Of a stretch of DNA of 64,000 bases, positions 11,561 through 30,400 are shown in pieces. The DNA lies in contig CM022670.1 of NCBI GenBank assembly GCA_012295275.1, forward strand, positions 16,238,698 to 16,302,697. Reading direction: 5' to 3'. How positions within the stretch are numbered: position 1 is the first letter of the stretch; each line of letters starts with the position of its first letter. Made by a program: the position numbers and the translations under genes. The stretch is from Chrysomallon squamiferum (Eukaryota > Mollusca > Gastropoda > Neomphalida > Peltospiridae). A model generated the notes under the pieces. It saw only the letters and a list, made by a program, of their open reading frames with translations. It made no database searches and was not told the origin of the DNA.

Positions 11561-14328
11561 ATGCTAAAACCGTACAAGCAAAATAACTGTTATTTATTTC
11601 AATTAACTACATTATGAAGTAATAATATCTTAGATCAAGATCTTTTGGTAGTGCACACAAGCCAAAAATTGTCGCCCCTGTGTTTTCCAGGGGCAGTAAC
11701 CATTTTGATAATCATAATAGGCCATCCCCCTTAGTTATCGCCCCATTACACTGCGGATGCGAAAATGGAGTGCTCTCTTTCAATTCTCAACACTTACTGT
11801 TTTTAAAACAACATCAGAAACGGGGATGCTTCGGAATTTTGCGATATTCCAACTGCAGCACAATGACTATAACAACCTTTGTTGCGCAGCCAGTAAAGAG
11901 GTCAAATATGCAATCGTTCTTGGCTTTTTTTCCTCTACCCACAATGCTTTGCGTACCGTAAATATTATAATAGCTTTTTCTTAACGATAAAAGAAGCAAC
12001 GTAATAGATATCTGCACCTGTGTAATTTAAATGTTAAATCCTACGAACCTTTCAATAAATTAAATACATTTTCGATAAATGATGATATTCAGATTTAAAT
12101 AAGCTTTTTAATTTTTATTATTTTGTATTTTTTTTCTTCTCGATAGTGGGAACAAACAAGATATTAACGGGCGGTTATTGGTACTGAATCAGATTGGTCC
12201 AAGTATTTCCTATCTAATCCTCTAAATTATTGTAAGACGGCATCAGTTTTGATTTCTAAGAATAGGCTCAGATACAGTATTTTCTGAATATTTATTTTCA
12301 GTGAAATCAGAAATTGGGTTATTTTAAATAAAATAAAGTAACAAGCCTTCATAATTTAATATAATTGTGAAGACAAATTCATTTGACAGGGATAAAATTT
12401 TCAGTTACATTTTCACCTTTTCAAAACTTCCGAATCAGTTTGCAGAAAAATATTAGTTCCAAAGTAAATAATTTCCTGAAATCGCTAATTTATGAAGGAA
12501 ATAAAAAGACAAAAGAGTGGAAGACTTTCAGCACTACATTTTATTATCAAATAGAGATTATAATACAGTATTTTTTCTCTTCATTTAAAAAAAAAAAAAA
12601 AAAAACGAATCATGTATAGTTAAGCTATAAAATAAAATCTTCAAAATGTTTGGTGTTTGTCGTCAAAGTTATTAAACATGCACTGTGACCAGACATTCAC
12701 AAATATAGTGTACAATTTAAAAATCAAAAATGAAATAAATTATAATTTAAAGAAAAAAAGTCTATCTACTTCAAAAAGAAAAAACTCACTGGCAAATTTA
12801 TATAACTTGAGAAAAATTTAAATAATAACAGATTCACTGGATCAGAAATTAGATTTCTGATGTCACACAGTAGATGAACCATCTGTTTAGTATGACTGAT
12901 ACAATAATTTGACCTAACTAAAAGGTAACAAAGCTTTTTACAAATTTTGTTTATTAACAAAATTTTGTTGTCAGCTACAAACATCTGGAACACCAACATA
13001 ATGAATAATGCAATGATTAAAAAAAAAAAAAACATGTTTATAAAATAAAAAATCTTGTAATGATATAAATGTAAGCTGAAAACGAAAGAATAATTTGTTT
13101 ACAACAAACTATTTTTTTATCTACAAAATCACTTGCAACAAAAGTCTGAATGAAATATTCTGATTAAATGATCATGCAGATTTGACAGGTATTTAAGAAA
13201 CTGAACCAATTTTTTTCATAATGTATGATTTTATTAGCAGTAGTTTAGTAATAAAATTAGAAATTACAAAATGAATGAGTTACAGCAAAGCAGAAAAGTA
13301 GTTAAAGTAAATCAGATCTTAAGCAGACAGAAAAAAAAAAAAATTCCATGAAACAAAGCAAATTTAATAGATCTGGCATATTAACATTGAACAAACAAAA
13401 AAATGCAGACAATTATTTTACCATGCAAGCAAATAATATGCAGTTTCAAATCTGAAACTGTATGTTTCAATTGTTCATATGTATATAAAAAGCTGTCATT
13501 AAACATTTTTTACAGTTGAAGTTTAAATCCTTATTTAACTTTAGTTAAATAATTTGAATATGCTTACCACAAAACAAATGCAGGATCATGACACTTAAAT
13601 TTTGAAACTGTTTAAACATACATTTGCATTTCCCATATTGCTCAAAACATCTGACAAAACTTTGTTATTGAAACAAACAAGCAAAAAATGATGTCAAGCA
13701 GAATGGATTGCATTCTTTTGTAAGAAGAAAAAATCTTGAAAGTTTTTGATTATTAAAAAGATATAAATGGTAAAATACAATTTAAAAAAAAAATAATTTT
13801 CTGCAGTCTGATGCTGTCAACAGCCATTTAGATGAACAACCTCTTAACTTTTGTTGACTAAAAATTGTGTATTAGAGTTACGTTTATTATGACTCATGCA
13901 TAGCATAAACTCTACTGCTACTAAACACATAGGTATATACATATGTACATATAACAAATAAAATCAACTAAATACAATAATTTGTGGAGTGGAGAAAAAT
14001 AAATGACTTTCTATGATGGTGAAAATTCAACCATCTTTTCCCAGTAAAAAAAACCCCAAAACATTAATACAAAAGAATTGCAGGAACTTGGTAAATCGTA
14101 ATTGTTCTTAATGTAATAAAAATATTTAAGAACACATTCAAAATTCAGCATGCTACTTGCAGTTTCTATAAAATATTTCTGGGGGTAAAAATTGCAGTAA
14201 AAAAATGTAAGTCTGTCTCTGAAGCACTCTAAACATGGTGTAGTGATGGAATGCATACTGTCTTATGATTCCTACATAGCAAATGATTATTCTGAAGACA
14301 CCATTGTTTTTTTTCTGTTGAACTGTCA
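11561..14328. other. Intergenic region between the zinc-finger promoter and the SMAD 3' end
   Basis: No coding exon recognised. The right part (about 13.8-14.3 kb) is presumably SMAD 3' UTR; a minus-strand AATAAA hexamer lies at 13888-13883. A perfect 7-bp inverted repeat, GCCCCTG/CAGGGGC, sits at 11674-11694. Poly-A runs occur at 12587-12605 and 13019-13032. A 93-codon frame at 11680-11961 has no detectable similarity or splice context. Confidence 0.4.
11674..11694. repeat. Short perfect inverted repeat (7-bp stem, 7-nt loop)
   Basis: GCCCCTG and CAGGGGC flank a 7-nt spacer in a small GC-richer patch about 170 bp upstream of the zinc-finger promoter candidate. It could form a hairpin or a dyad protein-binding site. 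It does not match the histone 3' stem-loop. Function unknown. Confidence 0.4.
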
Positions 14329-18815
<4,487 letters not shown>

Positions 18816-18823
18816 TCATATAC

Positions 18824-21800
18824 CTGAAGAAAAACAAAAAATATAAATAAAAGTTAACTGGTTGACATTAATATTCAAAATAAAATGAAATATAAAACAT
18901 GCAGACCTCAGAATTGGATTATAATAAACAGAGCAAATATTTTCATCAACCTGCGAGTTATGAAACCTGCGAGTTATGAAACCTGCAAATTCAGTTAAAT
19001 CCCACTTATGTATATACAGCAGGATCAGTGTGGCATTATGTTTACTGTGTGTATGTATATATATATATATCTATATATCAGTGTGTGTGTGTGTGTGATA
19101 AAACTGTACCAACATACCCCTTTTTTTTTTTTCTTTTTTTTTTTTAAATACATTAAGTTATTAACAGGACTAAAATAAAGTAAAACAGTTATGTGTGTTC
19201 ACACATATACCATTCATAAATGAAAATCACAACAAAAGTGCTTAAATGTCTTTAATTAGTTGATTTAATAAATTAAAACATTGCAATATATATTTATATG
19301 GCTTCTACCTATATCAACAGAAAATACTGTTGGTGCAAACCTTTAATAGTCTTTTTGGATTACATAACTGGCCAGAAATGGTGACATCTCATTTGTGTTT
19401 CCAACTTGTATTTACAAATTGTAATGAGTAACTGTTTAAATAATTTCTGAAAATTAGTATTAAACCATGTTAAAAAGGTTATAAATGACAGGTGCAGGAC
19501 CCTGAAAAATGACATGTCATTTATGCATGCTGAAAATAATTATGGGCAAATGTGTTCTGACATATAATAATACAGCTGCATTTCAGCTATTTGAGAGTGT
19601 ATTTTCAAGGCTTGACATTTGATATAAATATAAAAATGCTTGGTTGTAAAGTTATATTTTTTTTAAATTGCTTATCGAATTATTTCAACAAGTCAAAATC
19701 CAAAAATAAAAAATAAAAAACATGAATCAGGTTTAATGTTCTCAGATGAAAACTGTCTTTTAAACTAGATGGAAAGGCAAAAATAAAATAACTAAATGAT
19801 TAAAATATGAATACTGTTTTGAACTGGAACAAATAAAATCACTTAATCAAAATTAAAAAATTATAATTTTTATGCCAAATAAAAAGATCAGGTCATTCAT
19901 TTGCTGATTTTATATGACAAGATGACAAGTGAAAAACTCTTTTAAATACTAACTTTCTAATGTATCCAACAAAATGGAAATGATTCTGAAGATTCTTACA
20001 ATTTTCAATTCTTAATTGAACCTCACTCTAGCAAATGTTTATGTTTTGGGTGTCATCAGTTATTATACTATCAAAAATTCTAAGACATGAAATTTTATTC
20101 ATTTATTTTTAAGACACTATTTTGATACTAAATAACTGAGCAAATGAAAAGTGCTTTTATCTTTCTTGTATATTTATATCCCTCCCTCATTTTTGAATAA
20201 CTTTAATACATATTAACTTAAAATTAAAATAATCTACTCTGGGTGCACATGTAAACAGCTGTGATTTGACATCCAAATTGAAATTCCAAATGTATTTTGT
20301 GTTCCTACCGATGAAAACAACCTAACAAGAGATTCCCCATCCCCAAAATTCCAGATGTATTTATCATTTAGGAAGCATTCTTATTTTGTGCAATTTTACT
20401 TCATACTGCAATTTATTGGAACCAATTTAAATTAAATAACAACTACCCAAGTCCATTCTAATGTTAACATTTCATTACTTTTACTTCAGATGGTTTTCGG
20501 ATCCATTTCAGCCAACGTCTGCTTAAACATTAAAGCAAATAAGTACTGATATGTATAATCCAGAAAAGACAGAAAGCTTTTAAATACCGTTTCTTCTTCT
20601 TTTTAACATATTTGAAAAAGCTTAATTTCTAATGAAGCACATCTGTGGCAAACATAAAAATGAGTCATACAATCAGACCTTGATATGGCCAGGAACTCCT
20701 CAATCAGTCAATCAAGGAAATGGTTCGAGATATTCTTTGAATTCTCCACAGTGGTGTGGAGATAATGTTCCTGATTCATGTGAAATAATCAATAAATGGA
20801 GATTTGTTCCAGTGATGTATTTCTTACATTTCACTTGTTTTGAGATGTGTGAAAGGGGTCATATTTATTATTATCCTGATAAAGATAAATTAAATAATTG
20901 CAAATGAAGGAAAAAAAATAAAAACATAAAATAATTACTATTCTAATAGATTATATATTTTATAAACAGGGATTTGATTTAAAATGGTAACATCAATTTA
21001 ATAATAATAAATGATTTAGATTCTTAATATATGAATAATACCAATTCCTATTTTGTTCATTTATCATTTAACACTGATTTCATTAATGTTATATTTAAAG
21101 CAGTCTATCATTTTATTCTGAATATATATTAGTTATACCATTACCACCTTGTTCCATCAGCATTTAACCATTTTTTAATCAAAATTATATTTAAAACATA
21201 ACAGTCTGTTTTGACTGTTAATTTATCATAATTATAATGACATTTTTTATTTAGTGTCTATAACATGTTATTAACGAAGACTATATTTTGACCAAAAGCT
21301 TGAAGCTCGTATTTAAACTTTCAGCTTCAAAGGAATTTTAAGAAAAAGAAATATACTTTAGAAACATTTGTAACATATAAATTTACTTACGTTTAAATAT
21401 TAATGATATAAACCGAAATTTAAAAAACAATTATCAGATGTATATTTAACAATTATTCATTGCTGAACATCTAATGAAATGAAGATATTTATAGAAATGT
21501 TATAAAATTACAGAAATATGAGGCAGTGCTGAAAATGTTTTATTATATCATCTGTGCACAAACAACAAATATACTAAACAAATTTAAAAATAATTACACT
21601 CCACATTAATTTCTCAAACTATTTATCATGGCCGTTGACAAATTAGTTAGTTGCATGATACTTGATGGAACGACTGATAGGCCAAAGAGTAATACTTTAG
21701 GATCTCACAATCTAACAATTTCTTAGTTACAACTGAAACATTTCATATTGGGTTATTAGAAGTTGAACAAACAGTCAGCGTTTTCTAAAAGCAAAGAATG

Positions 21801-22746
21801 TGAAAAAATGTCTCAAATCCAAATTTTTAATTTTAATGTTATAACAAAATTGACACTGGCATTTAATATTCTAACTATGCTCAAGTTTCAGATGGATTTG
21901 TAAATATTAATGTTGACAAATTACTTTACCTTTCCCTTTTTTTGTAAAAGTATTGGTCAACTAAGATGACAGATTTTTACTTTTCTTTCTGAGATTAAAT
22001 TTATGGAAACATCAAATTTATTTTTGAGGTAAAAAGTAAAGAAAATAATAATATAAGGATCAAGTATATGATAACTTGTGTTAATTTCTCTTTAGTTTTG
22101 ACTGATAAATACTTAGCTTATCTCACTCTAACAATGTAACCATTTATAAATAAAAGTAACAGAGATGGACCTAGTTTGTCAAAACTACAGGATTCAGGAT
22201 ATAAAATTACTGACACTAGAAACACTAACTTTATCAATGTATCATTGAGAGGTAAGAAATGTAATATAAACTTAAGAAGTATGCTTATTTCTTACTGCTG
22301 ATGTTTTGACAGCTCACATCATTGTGCTTTTATTTAAAACAATATTCTTATTTGCAAAATATTACACATTTACTAGTTGCATAATAAAAGAAGCCTCCAC
22401 AGCTGTAACTGAATATGTGTCATAATCATCATATAACAAAAATTAACCGATGGCTTGCAAAATATATTTATTATAAATAGAAAATCCATCTCAGTATCAA
22501 AGATTCCTTACTCAAGTTACTGTTACTTAACACACTTAACGAAAACTTAAGTTTGTAATGCTTATTTGTAAGTAGCTAATACAACTGCGATTTATCTTAT
22601 TAGGTCTCTAATTACCTCAATTATAGTCCAGAATAACAATACAATAAATACTCAATTATCAATACACGATACATCAATGAAATGGACTTAATCGCCCACA
22701 AACCAATGTGACAACTAATACTATAAAAACAAGGCGTAAGTTTTAC
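18824..22746 (-). other. Probable 5' UTR intron of SMAD; no coding exon seen
   Basis: A clear acceptor (TTTTTCTTCAG, ending at 18824) precedes the SMAD start exon, so transcription begins upstream. A plausible donor partner is ACAG/GTAAAA on the minus strand at 22747/22746. The interval holds a tandem CCTGCGAGTTATGAAA duplication (18950-18987), a (TG)n at 19081-19098 and T runs at 19121-19145. A 91-codon plus-strand frame at 20632-20907 has no recognisable homology. Confidence 0.45.
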
Positions 22747-23240
22747 CTGTACTTATCCACTTGTTGTCTGTAAGTATGTAGCTGAATGATGTACACTAAC
22801 AATAATTTATCGATAAATGTTCAAGGCGGGAAAGATCATCCATGGAATTTTTTCATCAAAATCAGTTGCAGGGTAAGGCAGCGAATTTCTTCGCTATTGT
22901 AACTGGCGACAGTCAGACGGGAAGTCGATTCACAGAAATAGGGTGTTAAATACCATTCCGCGTTTCTTGTACACTGTTGCTTCCTGTTTATTGATATTAG
23001 GTCAGTTATTGGAAATATAGCATTCGAGTGGTTTAAACTCAATTAATATAATATTAAAACATTTAGAGAACCAAGCATCTAAATATTTTGAATGCTCATA
23101 GTGTTTGATTAATGCACTATATTTAAGTGTATAGACAATTGACCTAGTCGTAGTTGTTAGGCCACTAGAAAGTGACGTCACAAGCAAGTGGCGACATAAA
23201 GTCGGCGAGTGTGATCCATTAATTCAAAGGGGTGAAAGGC
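22747..23240 (-). promoter_or_regulatory. SMAD promoter candidate with CRE and E2F-like sites
   Basis: CpG density rises here. The perfect palindromic cAMP-response element TGACGTCA is at 23173-23180. GGCGGGAAA (22824-22832) matches an E2F-type site. A minus-strand donor candidate at 22747 would end the SMAD 5' UTR exon. The segment lies between the divergent SMAD and GSTCD genes, so it may serve both. Binding is not shown by sequence alone. Confidence 0.4.
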
Positions 23241-23419
23241 GTTCTTGAGAATTCATTTGTCACCACATAATACCTTATTTCAAAATAATAATTAATTTTT
23301 TTTAAATAATTTTAAAAATTAATTAATTTATTATTATTATCAGAATAAATTAAAATATAGTTTGTAGTACAAATTTCTGACATTAATGCATACAACTCCT
23401 CTGGTTTAACAGTAAAATG

Positions 23420-23660
23420 CAATGATCTGCAGAATTTAGGGAAACACCGTCTAGTTCATTGCAAAGTCAATACGGTGCTTTGAAAAAAAACACTGAACAC
23501 TAGTGTGACCCGAAAACACGCTCTTGCTCACATTTCTGTTTACTCTGCTCGCTTAACCGATTAGCAGGTGCAGCAGTTTGTGCACTACATGTGCAAATTA
23601 TGATGTCATTAATGAACCACTATAGAACTGATTGGTGAAATGATGAAGGGAACGTGGATC
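23420..23660 (+). promoter_or_regulatory. GSTCD promoter candidate
   Basis: A second patch of less AT-rich, CpG-containing sequence about 0.8 kb upstream of the GSTCD start codon, on the GSTCD side of the divergent SMAD/GSTCD pair. No TATA box at a convincing distance. An acceptor-like TTTCAAACAG at about 24387-24396 hints that the start codon may lie in a second exon. Weak evidence. Confidence 0.25.
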
Positions 23661-23983
23661 TTTATGTCAAAATTAACTGGAAAAGGATATGATGATATGT
23701 GTCATATATTACATAATGTAATAAAATCTTATTTTCTCTCGGATATTCTAGAATTTATTTGAAATATTATTATTATATTTTTAATTTAAAAACATACTGA
23801 TCCCAACAGTGATTAAAGTAGTTTTTAATGCAGATTTGAACTTAAAATGGTTTGTTTCTTATTCATGGTGGTATTTAATACTACTAATAGATGTTTATTT
23901 CATTTGTACCTGAAAAAAAAAAAAAAAAACAAGCATAAAAAGGTGTTTTGTTTTTTGTGAAAAAAAAAAACATTTTGTAATTC

Positions 23984-23984
<1 letters not shown>

Positions 23985-24014
<30 letters not shown>
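23985..24014. repeat. (CA)n microsatellite
   Basis: About fifteen uninterrupted CA/AC units just upstream of GSTCD. Confidence 0.95.
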
Positions 24015-24015
<1 letters not shown>

Positions 24016-24433
24016 CAGCATGCATGCATAATACACAGACATGCACACATCCATGTTAATTGGGATGTTAAAAATTATTACCAAATGCTATTTTGTTCTT
24101 ATTTTTTTATTTAAAAAAAAAAAATTGTTGTTTGTAAATATATTTTTATGTTATTTATTTTCCTTTACACTTCCTAATTTTTAGAACATAACATTTTCAA
24201 AATACAATTAATTTTCATATTGATCAAATATAATTTATTATTTATTCTTAGTAACATTTGCAGACTTTTTAATTTATTCATATTTATTTTCATTTTTTCG
24301 TTACAAAAAACTACCATTTTACACAATTGATAGTGGTGTTCTGTTTTGTTTTAACCTTAAAGATTTAAAGATTTATATTGTTCATTTTCAAACAGTTATT
24401 CTGGTGTTTCATGTTGAGCATTTACTCATCAAA

Positions 24434-27400
24434 ATGACAGAAGTGTATATTGTTGGAAGAAACTTGTCAAAGCATGGCACTGTTTGTCTTCCACTCACTT
24501 CCAGTGCCATTATATTTGTCATAAAATACTGCCAGTCAGTTCCACTCAAACTTGTCATCGTTGATGACAGCAGCAGTGACGAGTGTGTGATACAGATGAC
24601 TTCAGACTCGTTTAATAATTTGAATCACATATTTGTGAATGAAGTCTCTCTGCCACCACTGATAAAAAACTGTTCCTTGCCAGTCGTGTATGATTCTGAT
24701 GCAGCAATGATTCGCTCTGGTTTGTGTTGTACGGTTAGACACATCATCAGCTTGGCCCATGCTCATGCTCCTGATGACAATTTTCAAGACCTTTTGGTGA
24801 GTTGAAAAAATTTGTAGTTATAATTAATTCATTATTTGCTTTCACTTTGAAAACTTATAATTTTTAGCAATTTGCATTTTGGATCCCATTAAAATTAAAT
24901 TTACCAAAAAAAATTATATTTCAAATGAATAAATGTAACATAAACGTTCCTATTTTGTTTTATCATTTTCGAATAAATAAACTGATCTATTTTTATTTAA
25001 TTTCTTAAAGTGTAGATATGAGATTACTAAGCCATCTAATATGAACATACTTATGTTGTTTTTAAGTCATATATTTGGTTGAATTTATTAAGTTATGAAT
25101 TATTTACAGTTTCATTTTCAATTCTAAGAGTTGTTTAAATTGTTTACCTGAAGAAAATATACATATTTTTTATTTCAGGAAAAATAACTTACATTAGAAT
25201 GTAACTTGGAAAAATTAATTGAGAATTTGTTGAGTTAATGTTTTCAATTTTCATGAGCTACATATATTTTACTGAATATGTTTTGAATCAGAAAATGAAA
25301 ATAATATAGTTTTTTTAACACTTTTTTTATTGTTTATTTTTTTGTTATTGTAAACTGTGTTAGAATCAGTTGTTGTAATAAATGCAATCTGATAACTTAC
25401 AATGTTTTTGACATATTTATAAATGGACTAATTTTAATAATAATGTTGAATATGAAATATAATATTTCTAATATGTATTGTAATGCAAAACAAAAATGTT
25501 CACTATAATTTCATAAAGTGTTGTATTTGTAATTGTTTTCAGGGATTTCGACAGGGAAGTTTAAGGATGTGTGCTGAGGTTAAGTGATTTCTTTTCTTCT
25601 CTCTTTTCTCAACTTTTACACTAAAAAAAAATTCAAACTATAAATGTGAAGAAACTATTGAAACATGTATATGAGGGCAGGCATTTAAAACCAAATACAA
25701 TTTTTTTTTTACAGTTTTACTAATCTTTTCTTTCAATATATATATATATATTTGGAGAGACAATTATTGTCAGTTAGAGGAAGCTAGTGACAAATAGTAA
25801 ACAACCACACTCAAATGTCTAATTCACATTTACAGATTATGCTTTTATTTTAGTTAACATAGTGCTTTAAGCCATATAATTAGATAGGTTTTTTAACACT
25901 TCATTTAATTTTGCTTGTTTAGATAGTTATTCTATAATTAATTTCATTGCTTTAATCAAGAAAATTAAATAGCTTTGTTTAATTTTGCTTTTTTAGATTA
26001 TTATTCTGTAATGGATATCATAACCGTTTTATATTTTTATTCTGTTTCAGGTTTCAGGATGGACAAAACTCTGTGAAATGGAGCTCAATACCAGCATTGC
26101 TTTGTTAATCAGACAAATCAGGTAAATATAGGGGAGATGGGACGTTTTTGTTTTTTAATCTAATCAACCTGTGCTTTCAAGATATATCAAAGTATTGTGG
26201 GCAAATGGAGCAGTTCCCAACTTCACATGTTTAATAGTTTACCCAAAACATTCTGTGTTTTAAAAATGATATAATGTTTATAATCAAGTTTAAATAAAAT
26301 AATTCATGCAAAAGTTTTTTTTTGCACTTTCATCAGAAAAATTTAGATTTTTATTCAGAGAATTTTTCTTCTTGAGAAAAACTTCAGATTTCCCAACACA
26401 TCATTAAGAGATTGGTGTAATATGTAATTGGTTGATGGTACCCACCTTTCAGGTTTTCTTACTGTGGAAGCTGGCAGAGGGAATGGCTCAGTTTACACCA
26501 ACCCCCCTTTATATTACATTTTTATTTTCTTATTTACTCCTTTGATAATGTAAATACCTTACCAATGGTGGAAATCGGAGGGGACAGAGGGGTTGGTGAA
26601 CCCTTACTTTTTAGTTTCCAGTTTTGAACTAATATGAAGTTAGATATATTTATTTTGCAAAGCAGTCATTATCAAATATCTATACATTTCAAACTGATTT
26701 GACTCTGAAAATTAGCATACTGAGGTACTTTAAAACACAGCATGTTCCAACTGATGAAGAAATAAACAATAATTAAAAATACTCAGCATATGACATCTTC
26801 TTACCTCTTCTTTCCAACCTCAGCAATCCAGATCGTAACATATCCCTAGTCCCTAAAACCCATTACTAAAATCAAACAATCAATCTGCCATAATATTTTT
26901 ATTTTTTGTTTAAGTAAAAATTATCGTTTTTAATCAAACAACATATTCTGTCATTACTCAATACTTTGTTTATAAGATAACTAATTTTTATAGCTTAACT
27001 CTTGTCTCTTTTTTTTTATATTTAAGACAAGCATCTTCTGATGAACCAATAAACATCCCTAATGACCTTGTCAAGTTAGAAGTCCATTTGAAGACACTGC
27101 CAGTTGTTCACAACGACAACAAAATTAAAAGACGGTTTGTCAAGATGTTAAAGACAGATGTGCAAGACCCACAAAAGAAAGAAGATATATTAAAAAGCTG
27201 CAACAGAGAAAACACACATTTGATACTTGAGAAGAATGAAATTTTTCCACATGGTATTCGCCAATACAGATGCAAAAAAATGAATGTCTTTGAAAAGGAG
27301 GATAGTTCTATCAGTATAAATAAAAAAGAAAATATCTGTGATGGCATGTTGAAACTTTCACTTGATGAGGAGAACAACTCAGCTGATCTTGTGGCAGCCA

Positions 27401-30400
27401 TAATGAAACTGACTTTTTTGGATGTAGAACTAACACATCTGTATTTGGAAGGAATTGAAATGACAATTGCTGACATCATTGTATTTGTTTATTTTTACCA
27501 TTTGATGGTAATTTATCCTTTATCGTCTTTGTTAAGCATAACATTATTTATTTGTCTGTTTTGTTTTCTGATATGTGTCTGCTATGCAGTGACTGGTTTG
27601 AAATTCACATTCTGAAACATTAATTTTCTTTTGAAAACTATATTTTTTGAATTTAGATGTGACAGTTTAATTTGAATCACTTTAGTTAACTTTACACAAT
27701 AATTACTTTTAGTATATTAGTAATGTCAAAAATGGGACTTAATCAAACTTTATTTTACTTTGTCTACTATCATACATGATTTTTGAACCACATATTGTTC
27801 TTATTAAATTTAATTTTTGTTTCTTGATTTTGTTGCAAGGAATCAATCCAGTTTAAGATTTCAGTCTTCAAAAACTATTTTCCAAAAGTTCTTCAATGGT
27901 TTTCTCATATATCTTCAATCAAACAAATACAAAATGCATCTGCCAGCTGCTGTTTCAAGTTGGAATCTCTAAGACTGGGTTTACTTGAATCTCATCTATC
28001 AGATCTGAATGTCTGTCTTATCCTGCCAGAGATGCCTGCTAGTACAAATCAAAACATTGAACTAAGGTACTTTTAATGATTTTTATGTAATTTTTATTTA
28101 ATATCACTTTCTAATCTAGTATCCTATTAACCACTGTTAATATTTGTTGGAGATTATTTTGATAACTGATCAGTAGAATTTCATCTTTGTATAGAAATGA
28201 AATGTCTTTGAAATACATATTCTGACACAGGAAATAAACATTTCCATTTTTTCCCTTAGATTTTCAGTTACAAAGTATTGTTAATGGCATCACAAATGCA
28301 TACAATTTATTTCATAAAAAAAAATATATATTCAGAATTTCAGTATCTGCTTTGAAAATTGTTTTTCATTTTTTAAATCTAAACAGCAGTTATTCTTGAA
28401 ACAGCAAATAGCACTCAAATCCACTTTGTTTACAAAGAAGTAAACTGACTGTGTTGGAATTAAAATGTAGATAAATGGCCTCTTTTCATGTTATTTGTAT
28501 ATGCCAAGAAACCATCACTTGGATTAATATGTTCCAGAATTTAACATCATATATAATTTCTTTCTTATTTAATATCTAACATACATTTTTTCTGTCTTTA
28601 TAGCAGAAGAAATAAGAGCAATTTCAAAGCCTACAAACCTGATGTTACCCATGTATTAAAAAAGATAAAGGTGATCATAATTTTTTTTTTCATCCAAGAA
28701 ATCTGAAGTAATACTTGGAAATTATGTTGTTATTCTAAAATTTTAATATGCTGGATGTCTTTATTGTTAAATTAAAGAAATTTGCATTTATATTTAATAT
28801 TCAGGGATTGAGAAGGGCATGGCATACCTAATAAAACCATGCCTGTCTAGGGCAGATTTATTGTAGACTTTAAAAAAAATTTACTGTTATTTTTTGACAG
28901 GACAGTATGATTCATGTTCAACTGAGTGAACATCCATGTGGGAAAAATGTTGAACTTCCTTGGGACAAATTACCATCTGGTGTTCACCCTAGAGAAGGTG
29001 TGTATATTATTGTGTGCACTTTTATATAAAACATTAATTAGTACTGATTTATATTCAATGAACTCTACTTGTGGCTGTATGAATATGAGGTATGATAAAA
29101 TTATTTATATCTCTTAAGTTGTTATTTTATTACTTTGCTTCATCTGTCAGTAAAATAACTTTTCATGTCACACTATTTAATAATTTGGTTGGTTAGAAGA
29201 GTAGGAAATAAGAAAAAAACAAAGATTGATCAATAAATTCAAAGCCTAACTACACTCAAGGGCACTAAAAGTTAAAAAATCAGTGTTTATTGATGATTTC
29301 AGTTTAGGACTTTAAATTGAATATGATATTTGGATAAAATCAATAATTGATAAATCTGGTCTTAATCAATGTTCATAGAACATTTTGATCACTTTCCAGT
29401 CTTGGGTATTGTTAAAGAAATTATAAACACATTTGTATAAGGACATTTGCACACAAGTTTTTTGTTATATTCATTTCTGAAATAAACCCAAAATATTTAT
29501 ACAGTTTTATTTCTTTATTATTTTTATTATGATGACACAATTTTCTATTTACAGACTGTTAATAAATAAAATAACAGATAAAAATAGCAAGATATAATTA
29601 AAATGTTTTATGTATCCTTTAGCAAAATATTAGTATCCTTGCAAGAATAGAAATAACATTTTGTTAAACATTATAAACAGTGGAATGAAAGAGATGTTGG
29701 ACAAATCATATGTGGGTTATTGATAGACTTCTGAACAAATATGTCAGTTACCAAAATAAAAACATTCATTCAAATACATTTTTATAACAGTTAAATATAA
29801 AAATCCATCCCAGACAGCACAGAGTCACATAAATGCAATTTCTACTTAAACAGATGCTGTCTTGCATAAATCACATATTTAATGTGCTGTACTTCATGAA
29901 TTAGTGGATTAACATTTATTTTGCAGGAACTGTCCCTGAAAAACGTGTTCGGCGAAAATGTCAACAACTGGAAAATTTAGTTACTGCTGTGATGAACATT
30001 GCCAAAAAAGGAAACATCATCATTGACTTCTGCAGTGGTGGTGTAAGTTGTACATAGATATTGTGTTATATGAGTTTAAAAACAAATGAAAATTTTATTC
30101 ATTTTTTTTGTAAATTTCTTAATATTCACTCAAATGTTTATGAACTGATGTATGAGGATATTAGTTTATTACAAATAACATTAATGAACATTTTTTAATT
30201 CACTATTGATTACATTACTATTTTTCAAAATGACATTTATGGTTTTATTACCTGAATGCCATAGCAAGAAGTTTTATCAAAATCATTATTTTTAAGTATA
30301 GAAAAGGAAAAAAAAAAAAAAAAAAAAAAAACATATTTAGTATAAGTTGTACATGGAGAAAAAAAAACTATTATTTTAATTTTTTTTTTTTTTCATTTGT

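Noticed and set aside
11680-11961. A 93-codon plus-strand frame near the zinc-finger promoter
   Set aside because: Lies in a CpG-richer flank where stops are rarer; overlapping frames on both strands are equally open; no homology.
20632-20907. A 91-codon plus-strand frame in the SMAD 5' intron
   Set aside because: No recognisable domain, no splice sites, single isolated frame; treated as chance.
24404-24433. Upstream in-frame ATG of GSTCD as the start
   Set aside because: Weak context (T at -3); the ATG at 24434 has A at -3. Kept as an alternative only.
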